From: an uncultured Alphaproteobacteria bacterium
GTDB taxonomy: Bacteria; Pseudomonadota; Alphaproteobacteria; CALKHQ01
Length of the DNA stretch: 8,558 nt
Direction of reading: 5' to 3'
NCBI GenBank assembly: GCA_937988735.1
Contig: CALKHQ010000162.1
Span: forward strand, 1-8,558
Position numbers and translations under genes: made by a program. Below the pieces are notes generated by a model, which did no database searches, had not been told where the DNA came from, and saw only the letters and a program-made list of their open reading frames with translations. Shown one piece after another: positions 1 to 6,872 of this stretch; the stretch's first letter is position 1; every line of letters begins with the position of its first letter.

Positions 1-53
1 GCGGCCCTTTCGTTTCTGCGGATGGCGTACGGCGCGGGGGACTGCGGTCCGGC

Positions 54-920
54 CTAGCCCGCCGCGACGATACGCAGGCCCCCGGGCGGCTGATGCAGCG
101 CGGCGTCGCGGTCGGCATGGCCGTAGATGCCGCGCATCCCGGCGATCGGGGCGAAGCGGTCGGTGACGCCCAGCACCGTCTCGGCGCCGCCGAGGTAGAG
201 ATAGCCGTCCGGCCGCAGCACGGTGCCGATCTGGTGCAGCACCTTCGCCTTGGTGTCCTGGTCGAAATAGATCAGCACGTTGCGGCAGAAGATCACGTCG
301 AACGGGCCAAGCGGGCGCGGGTCGTCGAGCAGGTTGAACTCGCGGAACGTGACCATGTTCCGCAGCTCCGCGGAAATGATCCACCTGTCGCCCTCCTGGC
401 CGAAGTACTTGACCAGGTTCTGGATCGGCAGCCCGCGCTGGACCTCGAACTGCGAATAGATGCCGCGGCGCGCCTTGATCAGCATCTGGCGGCTGATGTC
501 GGTGCCGAGGATCTCGATCTTCCAGCCGGTGAGCTTCGCCGCATTGTCCTTCAGGATCATGCACAGCGAGTAGGGCTCCTGGCCGCTGGAGCAGGCGGCG
601 CTCCAGATCCGGATGTGGCGGGTGGCGGCCCGCGCCTTCATCAGCTCCGGCAGCACGTGGTCGCGGAACTGGTCGAACGGCTTGATGTCGCGGAAGAAGA
701 AGGACTCGTTGGTGGTCATCGCATCGACCACCTCGTCGATCAGCCGCGGGTCGCCCCGCTTGCGGATCGCGTCGATCAGCCCCGGCAGCCCGCCCAGCCC
801 GGCCGCGCGCGCCACGGGGGTGAGCCGGCTTTCGAGCAGGTACAACTTGTCGCGGGTGAGCACCAGGCCGCTGCGCTTCCTGAGCAATGCGGTGATGAAT
901 TCGAAGTCCTCGGTGTTCAT
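54..920 (-). CDS. cheR: CheR, chemotaxis receptor glutamate methyltransferase
   Basis: This 288-aa protein is a CheR-type methyltransferase. The family uses S-adenosylmethionine to methylate glutamates on chemoreceptor signalling domains, opposing CheB during adaptation in the cytoplasm. An N-terminal helical domain (about 1-80) carries the receptor-contact stretch TTNESFFFR (69-77). The SAM-binding domain follows, with SAACSSGQEPYS (107-118), GTDIS (139-143), CRNVLIYFD (212-220) and LGGAET (243-248). The length is normal for the family, and no TPR or other extension is present. The ATG overlaps the cheB TGA by 4 nt (ATGA). A GAGG lies 8 nt upstream inside cheB, which supports this start and translational coupling. 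It is the last gene of the che operon; only 53 bases lie beyond it and no convincing terminator is seen there. Identity is near certain from the motifs. Confidence 0.97.
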   Translation of the reverse strand: MNTEDFEFITALLRKRSGLVLTRDKLYLLESRLTPVARAAGLGGLPGLIDAIRKRGDPRLIDEVVDAMTTNESFFFRDIKPFDQFRDHVLPELMKARAATRHIRIWSAACSSGQEPYSLCMILKDNAAKLTGWKIEILGTDISRQMLIKARRGIYSQFEVQRGLPIQNLVKYFGQEGDRWIISAELRNMVTFREFNLLDDPRPLGPFDVIFCRNVLIYFDQDTKAKVLHQIGTVLRPDGYLYLGGAETVLGVTDRFAPIAGMRGIYGHADRDAALHQPPGGLRIVAAG

Positions 921-2074
921 GCCGCATGCCTCATTGCAAGCCTGCTCACATAGGGGGCGATCTCGTCGAGCGGGAGGATCGCGCTGCAGACGCCGGCGCG
1001 CGCGGCGGCCTGCGGCATCCCCCAGACGACGCTGGTCGCCTGGTCCTGGGCGATGACGGCGCCCCCGGCGGCGACCAGCGCCCGGGCGCCCTTGGCCCCG
1101 TCGTGGCCCATTCCGGTCAGGATGATTGCCAGCGCGGCCGGTCCGTAGCTGGCCGCAATCGAGCGCAGCATAGGATCCACGGCCGGCCGGCAGAAGTTCT
1201 CGGGCGGGTTCTGGTCGAGGTGGAGCGTCGCGGTCCGGCCCTCGCGCCGGACGGTCATGTGCCAGTCACCGGGCGCGACGTAGATCCGCTCCGGCTGGAT
1301 CGGCATGCCCTCCTGCGCCTCCACGGTGATCCGCTTGGTGGCGCGCTGGATGTGCTCGGCGAGGATCGCGGTGAAGGTGGCGGGCATGTGCTGGGTGATG
1401 ACGATCGGCGTCTTCACCGACTTCACCAGCTCCGCCAGCATGTGCATCAGCGCCTTCGGGCCGCCGGTGGAGCTGCCGATCGCGATCAGCTCCGGGGCCC
1501 GCGTCGGCGCCGGGCGCAGGGGGAAGGCCCCCGTCGCCGGGGCTGCCCCGGTGCTGCGGGCGGCCGCGGACGTCTCCCCGCCGGCGGCAACCGGCCGGCG
1601 GCGTTGCGCCGACCGCCGCGCGGCGTCGCCCAGCGCGCGGATCTTGCGCAGGAGCTCGTCGAGGAAGCGCTGGGCGTCGTCCGCCAGCTTCGACGCGGAC
1701 GGCTTGGCCACCGTCTCCGCCGCGCCCATCTGCAGCGCGCGCAGGCTGATGTCGGCGTTCCGCGCCGTCAGCGTGGACGCCATGATCACCTTGACCTGAG
1801 GCCGGGCCGCAATGAGCTGCGGCAGCGCGGTCAGCCCGTCCATGATCGGCATCTCGATGTCGAGCACGACCACGTCGGGGGCCTGGGCGGCGACGGCGGC
1901 GATGGCGGACCTGCCGTCGCCGCAGCTTCCCACGATCTCGACGTCATCGCACTTCGCCAGCTCGCGGCGAACGAGGCTGCGGTAGACGGCAGAGTCGTCC
2001 ACCAGCAGCACGCGGGTCCGGTCGGCAGCCGGCGCGGCGCCGACGGCGGCTGGCGAAGGCATCGCGGCCGACAT
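917..2074 (-). CDS. cheB: CheB, receptor methylesterase/deamidase response regulator
   Basis: This 385-aa protein has the two-domain CheB layout. The family removes methyl groups from (and deamidates) chemoreceptor side chains when its receiver is phosphorylated by CheA. The receiver spans about 20-140, with acidic pair D26/D27, phospho-acceptor D72 in VLDIEMPIMDG, and the KP lysine K124. The stretch after MASTLT (98-103) is typical of alphaproteobacterial CheB. The linker (about 150-190) is long and rich in Ala, Arg and Pro. The esterase domain runs from about 193 to the end. Its catalytic triad by family position is S202 (IGSSTGG), H229 (ITQHMPATFT) and D325 (GMGHDG). The ATG shares one base with the cheY stop (TGATG), and a weak GGA lies 8 nt upstream, so translation probably depends on coupling to cheY. 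The end overlaps cheR by 4 nt. Confidence 0.97.
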   Translation of the reverse strand: MSAAMPSPAAVGAAPAADRTRVLLVDDSAVYRSLVRRELAKCDDVEIVGSCGDGRSAIAAVAAQAPDVVVLDIEMPIMDGLTALPQLIAARPQVKVIMASTLTARNADISLRALQMGAAETVAKPSASKLADDAQRFLDELLRKIRALGDAARRSAQRRRPVAAGGETSAAARSTGAAPATGAFPLRPAPTRAPELIAIGSSTGGPKALMHMLAELVKSVKTPIVITQHMPATFTAILAEHIQRATKRITVEAQEGMPIQPERIYVAPGDWHMTVRREGRTATLHLDQNPPENFCRPAVDPMLRSIAASYGPAALAIILTGMGHDGAKGARALVAAGGAVIAQDQATSVVWGMPQAAARAGVCSAILPLDEIAPYVSRLAMRHAA

Positions 2075-2442
2075 CAGAGCAGTCCGACCTGCTGCAGCTT
2101 CGACTGGATGATCTCGCTGTCGAACGGCTTCATGATGTACTCGTTGGCGCCCTGCGCCAGGGCGGAGGCGATCTTGTCGATCCCGTTCTCGGTGGTGCAG
2201 AACACCACGACCGGGCTCTGGCCGCCCTCCATCTGACGCAGGTTTCCGAGGAAGGCGAGCCCGTCCATCCTCGGCATGTTCCAGTCGAGGAGGATCGCGT
2301 CCGGCATCGCCTCGCGGCAGCGGTCCAGCGCCTCCGCGCCGTCGGCGGCCTCGACCGTCTCGAAGTTGAGCTCCTCCATGATCTTGCGGGTGACCGCGCG
2401 GATCACCTTGGAATCATCGACAATAAGACACCGCATGGGCAT
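2074..2442 (-). CDS. cheY: CheY, single-domain chemotaxis response regulator
   Basis: This is a 122-aa stand-alone receiver. In the family, CheA phosphorylates CheY, which then binds the flagellar switch to alter rotation. Residues seen include acidic pair D9/D10, phospho-acceptor D53 in LLDWNMPRMDG, T83/T84 in FCTTEN, aromatic switch Y102, and K105 in EYIMKPFD. No output domain is present. I chose the ATG at 2442 (MPMRCLIVDD), which has GGAG 11 nt upstream and gives the normal family length. A second in-frame ATG lies two codons later at 2436. The frame stays open to a GTG at 2508, directly after the cheW stop, but that would add a 22-residue Arg/Gly/Ala-rich leader with no family counterpart I recognise. 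It sits between cheW (68-nt gap) and cheB (1-nt overlap). Being inside the cheA operon makes a motor-type CheY more likely than an unrelated regulator. Confidence 0.93.
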   Translation of the reverse strand: MPMRCLIVDDSKVIRAVTRKIMEELNFETVEAADGAEALDRCREAMPDAILLDWNMPRMDGLAFLGNLRQMEGGQSPVVVFCTTENGIDKIASALAQGANEYIMKPFDSEIIQSKLQQVGLL

Positions 2443-2510
2443 GGGCCGGCTTGCTCCGTGGCGCTCTGCGGCCGCCCGCCCGGGGCCGCCGCTTCGGAAG
2501 GATGTCACCG

Positions 2511-2966
2511 TCAGGCCGCCATCGCCCGGTCGATGGTCAGCAGACGGTCCACGTCGAGCACCATCATCAGCTCGTCCTTGAGCCGGTAGATGCCGACCGA
2601 AACCTCGCGCCAGACCGGGTCCATGGTGGCCGGGTTCCGCTCGAAGGCGCTGTCCGGAAGGCTCAGCACGTCGCCGACGGAGTCGATCAGCAGGCTGTAG
2701 AGCTCCTGGTCGTGTTCCACCACCACGGCCATGCCCTCGTCGCCGGGCTTGCGCGGCGGCAGCCGCAGGCGGCTGCGCACGTCGATCGCAGTCACGATCC
2801 GGCCGCGCAGGTTCAGCGCGCCGGCCACCTCGGGCGGGGCCAGCGGGATGCGGGTGATCCGCTGCGGTCCCAGGATGTCCTGCACGGTCAGGACCGGGAT
2901 GCCGAACAGCTGCCTGGCGACCGTCACCGTCACGAAATCGGAATTGTGGCTCATTGCGTCGCTCAT
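2511..2966 (-). CDS. cheW: CheW, receptor-kinase coupling protein
   Basis: This is a 151-aa single CheW domain. CheW is an SH3-like scaffold that joins CheA to chemoreceptor tips in the signalling array. Family features include the N-terminal strand FVTVTVARQLFGIPVLTVQD (11-30), the region before ALNLRGRIVTAIDVR with its hallmark NLRG (52-55), and a late segment ending in a conserved VLDVDRLL. The reading frame stays open upstream into cheA, but that part is Arg-rich shadow sequence; the domain begins only a few residues after the ATG at 2966. Another in-frame ATG lies at 2954 (MSHNSDF). The Shine-Dalgarno is poor for both: AGGA is 14 nt before 2966. The exact start is therefore uncertain by four codons. 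It follows cheA after 26 nt and precedes cheY in the same orientation. Confidence 0.95.
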   Translation of the reverse strand: MSDAMSHNSDFVTVTVARQLFGIPVLTVQDILGPQRITRIPLAPPEVAGALNLRGRIVTAIDVRSRLRLPPRKPGDEGMAVVVEHDQELYSLLIDSVGDVLSLPDSAFERNPATMDPVWREVSVGIYRLKDELMMVLDVDRLLTIDRAMAA

Positions 2967-2992
2967 GATGTCGCTGGTGATCCTGCCATTCC

Positions 2993-5713
2993 TCAGGCGG
3001 CGCCGCGCATCGCCGTCACCGTCTCCGACAGCGTCAGCAGCAGCCCCTCGCGGTCGGTCTTCGCGACGTAGTCGTTGAAGCCCACCGTCTTCGCCCGCTC
3101 GATGTCGCGCTGGTTGGTGTGCGACGACAGCGCCACGATCGGCGTCTCGCGCCACTGCGGCGTCTCGCGCACCACCTCGGCGAACTCGAGCCCGTTCATC
3201 CCGGGCATCTCGATGTCGCTGACGATGACGTCGAACATCGCGCCCTGCTCGCACAGCGCGAGCGCCTCCTTCGCGCTCTCGACCGAGGTCACCGTGTAGC
3301 CGGCGGCCGACAGCAGCGGCGTCAGCATGTTGCGGAAGAACGGGCTGTCATCGACCAGGAGCAGGTGCCGGCCGCGGCCGCGCGCCTCGTCCAGGCGGTG
3401 GGCGGCGGTGAACCAGTCCTCGAACGCCTTGGCGAGGAAGTAGCCGGCGTCGATCACGTCGGTCGCCTTGCCGGCGATGACGGCGCTGCCGACATAGCCC
3501 GGCCGCTCGGCCGACAGCTCGATGTTCATCCGGTCCTCGACGATGTCGACGATGACGTCCACCGCCAGGCCCATGGTGTGATCCTCGTCGGAGAAGACGA
3601 GCACCGCCTGCGTGCCCTCGGTCCGGATCCGGTAGTCGTCGGAGATGGTGACGATCGGCATCAGCTTGCCGCGGTACTGCACCATCGGCCGGCCGCTCGA
3701 CCACTCGATCTTGTCGGCCGGGATCTCCTCCAGCCGGGCGATGAGCGCGAGCGGAACCGCCTTCGGCGTGTCGTCGCCGGCCTTGAACACCAGCATCGCC
3801 ACCGTGTCGTCGCTGCCGCGCTCGCGCACCCGGGCGGTGGTCTCCGCCGCCGCCTCCGGCGTGATCTCGCCGGTCGCGCTGGCGATCCCGTTCGGGTCCA
3901 GGATCATGATCACGCTGCCGTCGCCGAGGATGGTGTTGCCGGAGAACATGGAGATGTGGCGCAGGATCGGCGCCACCGGCTTCACCACGATCTCCTCGGT
4001 GTCGAACACCCGGTCCACCACGATGCCGAAGTCGTAGGTGCCGACCTTGGTCACCACGATGAAGTGCTCGCTGGACCCGTGCAGCAGCGCGGTGCCGTTG
4101 CCGGGCGCCGCCGCGTCGCCCTTCGCCACCTCCGCCGGCGGCTCGTCGTCGTTGGCCGACTTCAGCCGCAGCAGGTCGCGGAGCGAGATCAGCGGCAGGA
4201 TGCGGTTGCGCAGCCGCAGCACCGGCGCGCTGTTCAGGGTCTCGATCCGGTGCTCGGAGTTGGCGGAGACACGGACCAGCTCGACCACGCTGAGCTGCGG
4301 CATCGCGAACTTCTCGCCGCCGGCCTCGACGATCAGCGCCGAGACGATCGCCAGCGTCAGCGGGATCTTGATGGTGAAGCGGCTGCCGCGGCCGGGCACC
4401 GACTGCAGCTCGATCGTGCCGCCGATCTTCTCGATGTTGGTGCGGACCACGTCCATGCCGACGCCGCGGCCGGAAACGCTGGTCACCGCCTGCGCGGTCG
4501 AGAAGCCCGGCTTGAAGATGAACTGCTGGATCTGCTGGTCGGTCATCGCGTCCAGCTCGGCCTCGGTGGCGAGCCCGTTGGCGATCACCTTCTGCCGGAT
4601 GCGGGCGAGGTCGAGGCCGCGGCCGTCGTCCGAGATCTCGATGATGATGTGGCCGCCCTCGTGGAAGGCGCGCAGCACGATGGTGCCGGTCTCGCGCTTG
4701 CCGGCGGCCAGCCGCACGTCCGGCGTCTCCAGCCCGTGGTCGGCGGAGTTGCGGACCATGTGGGTCAGCGGGTCCTTGATCAGCTCCAGCACCTGGCGGT
4801 CGAGCTCGGTGTCGGCGCCGATCATCTCGAGCTCGATCTTCTTGCCCAGCTCGACGGCGAGGTCGCGGACGATGCGCGGCAGCTTGGCCCAGGCGTTGCC
4901 GATGGGCTGCATCCGCGTCTTCATCACGTTCTCCTGCAGCTCGGAGGTCACGTGGCTGAGGCGCTGCAGGGGAACGTTGAACTCGCTGTCCGTCTGGTTG
5001 CGGACCATCTGCAGGAGCTGGTTGCGGGTCAGCACCAGCTCGCTGACCAGCGTCATCAGGTTCTCGAGCAGATCGACGCTGACACGGATCGTCTGGTTGG
5101 CGACCGCCGATTCCTTCACCTCCGGATGGCCGTCGGCCCTCGCCTGCCGCTGGGGCGCATCGGCGGCAGCCGCGGCCTGCACGGCCACCGGGGCCTCGTC
5201 CTCCACCTCGGCGGCATCGGCCTCGTCGGTCTCCTCGACCGCCAGCGCGACCACGGCCTCCTCGTCGGCCACGGCCGGCGCGGCAGGTTCGGCGGGCCCG
5301 GCCGCCGCAGTGACGGGCGCCTGTTCCTCGACCGCGTTGCCCTCGGCGATGGCGTTCAGCCGCTCGATCAGCGCACTGTCGTCGCCGTCGGGCTCGGTCT
5401 CGTTCGCCTCGAGTTCGGCGAGGATCCACTTGATCTGGTCGAGGGACTCGAGAATGGTCGAGATCGCCACCGGCGTCACCGCGATCGCGCCGTCGCGGAT
5501 CTTGCCGAGCACGTTCTCCGACGCGTGGGCGACCGCCTCCAGCCGCGGCAGGCCGAGGAAGCCGCAGGTGCCCTTGATGGTGTGGACCAGCCGGAAGATG
5601 CTGCTGAGCAGGTCGGGATCGTCGGGGGTCTGTTCCAGCCTGATCAGCTCGACGTCCAGGACGGCGAGGCTCTCGGCCGTCTCCGTCAGGAATTCGCTCA
5701 GAAGATCATCCAT
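2993..5713 (-). CDS. cheA: CheA chemotaxis histidine kinase, hybrid with second CheW-like domain and C-terminal receiver
   Basis: This 906-aa cytoplasmic hybrid kinase phosphorylates CheY and CheB in response to receptors. Domains in order are as follows. The HPt (P1) domain is about 1-105, with phospho-accepting H44 in RLVHTIKGTCGFLG. A low-complexity Ala/Glu/Val/Asp linker covers about 127-205. The P3 dimerisation helices are about 206-275. The ATPase (P4) is about 280-450, with N box HMVRNSADHG (318-327), G1 SDDGRGLD (361-368), F box FKPGFSTA (400-407) and G2 GRGVGMDVV (415-423). The CheW-like P5 domain is about 452-610. A second, more divergent CheW-like segment covers about 636-775. A receiver spans about 782-903, with D788/D789, phospho-acceptor D833 (VSDIEMPGMNG) and K885. 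The receiver lysine is followed by Thr rather than the usual Pro. No P2 (CheY/CheB docking) domain is recognisable. The ATG at 5713 starts directly at the HPt helix, but its Shine-Dalgarno is weak. It is the first gene of the operon. Confidence 0.97.
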   Translation of the reverse strand: MDDLLSEFLTETAESLAVLDVELIRLEQTPDDPDLLSSIFRLVHTIKGTCGFLGLPRLEAVAHASENVLGKIRDGAIAVTPVAISTILESLDQIKWILAELEANETEPDGDDSALIERLNAIAEGNAVEEQAPVTAAAGPAEPAAPAVADEEAVVALAVEETDEADAAEVEDEAPVAVQAAAAADAPQRQARADGHPEVKESAVANQTIRVSVDLLENLMTLVSELVLTRNQLLQMVRNQTDSEFNVPLQRLSHVTSELQENVMKTRMQPIGNAWAKLPRIVRDLAVELGKKIELEMIGADTELDRQVLELIKDPLTHMVRNSADHGLETPDVRLAAGKRETGTIVLRAFHEGGHIIIEISDDGRGLDLARIRQKVIANGLATEAELDAMTDQQIQQFIFKPGFSTAQAVTSVSGRGVGMDVVRTNIEKIGGTIELQSVPGRGSRFTIKIPLTLAIVSALIVEAGGEKFAMPQLSVVELVRVSANSEHRIETLNSAPVLRLRNRILPLISLRDLLRLKSANDDEPPAEVAKGDAAAPGNGTALLHGSSEHFIVVTKVGTYDFGIVVDRVFDTEEIVVKPVAPILRHISMFSGNTILGDGSVIMILDPNGIASATGEITPEAAAETTARVRERGSDDTVAMLVFKAGDDTPKAVPLALIARLEEIPADKIEWSSGRPMVQYRGKLMPIVTISDDYRIRTEGTQAVLVFSDEDHTMGLAVDVIVDIVEDRMNIELSAERPGYVGSAVIAGKATDVIDAGYFLAKAFEDWFTAAHRLDEARGRGRHLLLVDDSPFFRNMLTPLLSAAGYTVTSVESAKEALALCEQGAMFDVIVSDIEMPGMNGLEFAEVVRETPQWRETPIVALSSHTNQRDIERAKTVGFNDYVAKTDREGLLLTLSETVTAMRGAA

Positions 5714-5787
5714 CGTCCGACACCCAGTGATTCCGGCAGCAGGGGCTGCGCATGCGGCGCGCGGAACGGGCCGCCCGTGAGCGTCGG

Positions 5788-5925
5788 ATCGTCAGAGAAA
5801 ATCATAAAAAAGGTGTAAAGGGTCCGGGGAGCAGGAACGGGTGACAATTACCAAGATGTGAATACAATTCGACTGCATCCGGCGCAGATCGATACAATAA
5901 ACATCAAGAACAAGGAAGATGTGCC
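5788..5925 (-). promoter_or_regulatory. AT-rich intergenic island upstream of cheA, probable che promoter/operator region
   Basis: The gap between the ChpT-like gene and cheA is 311 bases (5714-6024), and I see no credible gene in it. The segment nearest cheA (5714-5787) is GC-rich. The middle is the only clearly AT-rich part of the window. On the minus strand it contains the octamer CACATCTT twice (5923-5916 and 5860-5853), ATTGTAT twice (5898-5892 and 5868-5862, exactly 30 bases apart), and a further ATTGT at 5848-5844. Close to cheA, TTTACA and TATGAT occur only 7 bases apart, so they cannot serve together as -35 and -10. I could not find a convincing sigma-70, sigma-28 or sigma-54 promoter. 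The promoter role rests on position, base composition and repeated motifs. Confidence 0.5.
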
Positions 5926-5947
5926 GAAGTGCCGGCCAAGACCGGCC

Positions 5948-5968
5948 CGCAGGGGTGCGCCCCCTGCG
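5948..5968 (-). terminator. GC-rich hairpin downstream of the ChpT-like gene, possible terminator
   Basis: An 8-bp perfect stem (arms 5948-5955 and 5961-5968, core GCAGGGG/CCCCTGC) encloses a 5-base loop, about 57 bases after the ChpT-like stop codon. A second, shorter hairpin (GCCGG/CCGGC, 5931-5935 with 5942-5946) lies just beyond it in the direction of transcription. There is no clean run of T after either stem, only a pyrimidine-rich stretch (about 5920-5900). It could be an attenuator or a weak intrinsic terminator separating the ChpT-like gene from cheA, or a chance structure in GC-rich DNA. Confidence 0.3.
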
Positions 5969-6024
5969 CGGCGGGCGGCCGCGGCGGCAGCCGGCGCCCT
6001 TCCCGCGCGCGCCCTTTTGCCGCG

Positions 6025-6675
6025 TCAGTCCTGGATCGGAACCGGCGCGATCGACAGGCTGATCCTGCCGTCGGCCTCGCTGAGCGCGACCCCGCTTCCG
6101 GTACGCGCGGCGACATGGCGCAGCAGGATGCCCTGGATGGAGCGGACGGTGAGCTCGACCTCCTCCAGCGGCCGGGTCAGCGTCTCGCGCAGTTCGTCGC
6201 GGATCCGCACCGACGGCCCGGTGACGTCGATCTTCAGATGGAGCTGCCCGCCGTCTGCCGGCGCCAGGGTGACGCGGACCTCGCCGCTGCGCGGCATGCA
6301 GTCCAGCCCGACCGCGACCGCGTTCAGCACGATCTGCGCCGCGTCGATGGAGAGCACCGCGTGGCTCACCGCGGGATCGACGTCCCAGGCGGACTGGCAC
6401 TTCGCGTCGGCGACGAAGGGCTTCAGCAGCGTCTGCAGCGACTGCGGCGACTGGCCGGAGCCGCCGGAGTAGCCGAAGGCGACACGGTAATACTGCAGCC
6501 GGTCGGCCGCGGTCCGGGCGCTGGAGGTGATCAGGTCCATCGCCTCGTCGTCGCCCGCCATGGCGTCGCCGACCAGCTCCAGCCCGTTGTTCACGGCACT
6601 GACCGGGCTGATGAGGTCGTGGCAGAGCTTGGAGCAGGCCAGGCGCAAGATCATCAGCTCGTCGATTGCGGGCAT
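6025..6675 (-). CDS. chpT: ChpT-like histidine phosphotransferase
   Basis: This 216-aa protein resembles the ChpT histidine phosphotransferase family. In Caulobacter, ChpT takes phosphate from hybrid kinase CckA and passes it to receivers CtrA and CpdR. Family members are dimers with a kinase-like DHp helical pair and a degenerate ATPase-like domain that does not bind ATP. Here the DHp hallmark SKLCHDLISPVSAVNNGLEL lies at 15-34, with predicted phospho-accepting H19. The second helix contains RLQYYRVAFG (59-68), typical of the family. The degenerate C-terminal half includes QIVLNAVAVGLDCMPRSGEV (114-133) and lacks recognisable G1/G2 glycine boxes. AGGGA lies 8 nt before the ATG, supporting the start. 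It is in the same orientation as the che operon but separated from cheA by 311 bases. No other ChpT partner gene is in the window, so its true partners are unknown. It may be the cell's CckA-CtrA ChpT or a chemotaxis-dedicated paralogue. Confidence 0.85.
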   Translation of the reverse strand: MPAIDELMILRLACSKLCHDLISPVSAVNNGLELVGDAMAGDDEAMDLITSSARTAADRLQYYRVAFGYSGGSGQSPQSLQTLLKPFVADAKCQSAWDVDPAVSHAVLSIDAAQIVLNAVAVGLDCMPRSGEVRVTLAPADGGQLHLKIDVTGPSVRIRDELRETLTRPLEEVELTVRSIQGILLRHVAARTGSGVALSEADGRISLSIAPVPIQD

Positions 6676-6714
6676 GGGCCGAGTCCCTGTTCAGTTCCGG
6701 CGCAAACGCGCGGC

Positions 6715-6743
6715 ACCCTAGCGAGCGGTCCGCGAGTGGTCCA
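6715..6743 (-). promoter_or_regulatory. candidate sigma-70-like promoter for the ChpT-like gene
   Basis: On the minus strand, TGGACC (6743-6738) and TAGGGT (6720-6715) are separated by 17 bases, matching the -35/-10 consensus at 4 of 6 and 3 of 6 positions. A start near 6708 would leave a leader of roughly 30 nt before the ATG at 6675. The match is weak and could be chance. It is listed because it has ideal spacing and the tandem repeat falls exactly across it. Confidence 0.25.
6721..6742. repeat. 11-bp tandem direct repeat in the divergent intergenic region
   Basis: Two adjacent copies, GCGAGCGGTCC (6721-6731) and GCGAGTGGTCC (6732-6742), differ at one base. They lie in the 197-base divergent region between the ChpT-like gene (minus) and the DUF3553 gene (plus), covering the spacer and part of the -35 of the candidate promoter above. 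One repeat per helical turn is the layout expected for a protein-binding operator, but no known regulator site was recognised. The rest of this intergenic region (6743-6872) is GC-rich. It contains only a poor plus-strand promoter candidate (TTGCCT 6783-6788, 17-base spacer, TAACCG 6806-6811). Confidence 0.5.
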
Positions 6744-6872
6744 TTGATTCCGCGCAACGGCGGCGCCCGCGGCCGCCCGCTGTTGCCTCACCCCGGCCCC
6801 TTTGCTAACCGTCAGCCATGATGGCGCGGCTGCCCTGGCGGGCAGTTTCCCCGCCGCGCCCGGGAGCGGAGC

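Noticed and set aside
1505..1627. The repetitive GC-rich segment inside cheB as a repeat element or frameshift site
   Set aside because: It encodes the Ala/Arg/Pro-rich linker between the two CheB domains. The frame is continuous and linker composition varies freely in this family.
93..2236. Plus-strand open frames opposite cheR, cheB and cheY (for example 93-953 and 926-2236)
   Set aside because: Low-complexity Arg/Ala/Gly/Asp-rich translations antisense to genes with clear catalytic motifs.
2967..3254. N-terminal extension of CheW into cheA
   Set aside because: The 96 extra residues are Arg-rich and overlap the cheA receiver in another frame. The CheW domain begins just after the ATG at 2966.
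3119..5818. A plus-strand open frame of 899 codons opposite cheA
   Set aside because: It is a shadow of cheA caused by high GC content and codon bias. The product is His/Asp/Arg/Gly/Leu-rich with no domain pattern, while the minus-strand frame has every CheA motif.
5801..5820. TTTACA and TATGAT on the minus strand as a che promoter
   Set aside because: The two hexamers are only 7 bases apart, far below the usual 16-18, and no suitable partner was found for either one alone.
5792..6757. A minus-strand 321-codon frame overlapping the ChpT-like gene
   Set aside because: Arg/Gly-rich shadow in another frame of the ChpT-like gene. The ChpT-like frame has the conserved phosphotransfer motif and a good ribosome binding site.
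6796..6815. A CtrA-type site (TTAA pairs) in the divergent region
   Set aside because: Only a single CTAACC-like half element is present, without a second half at the required spacing.
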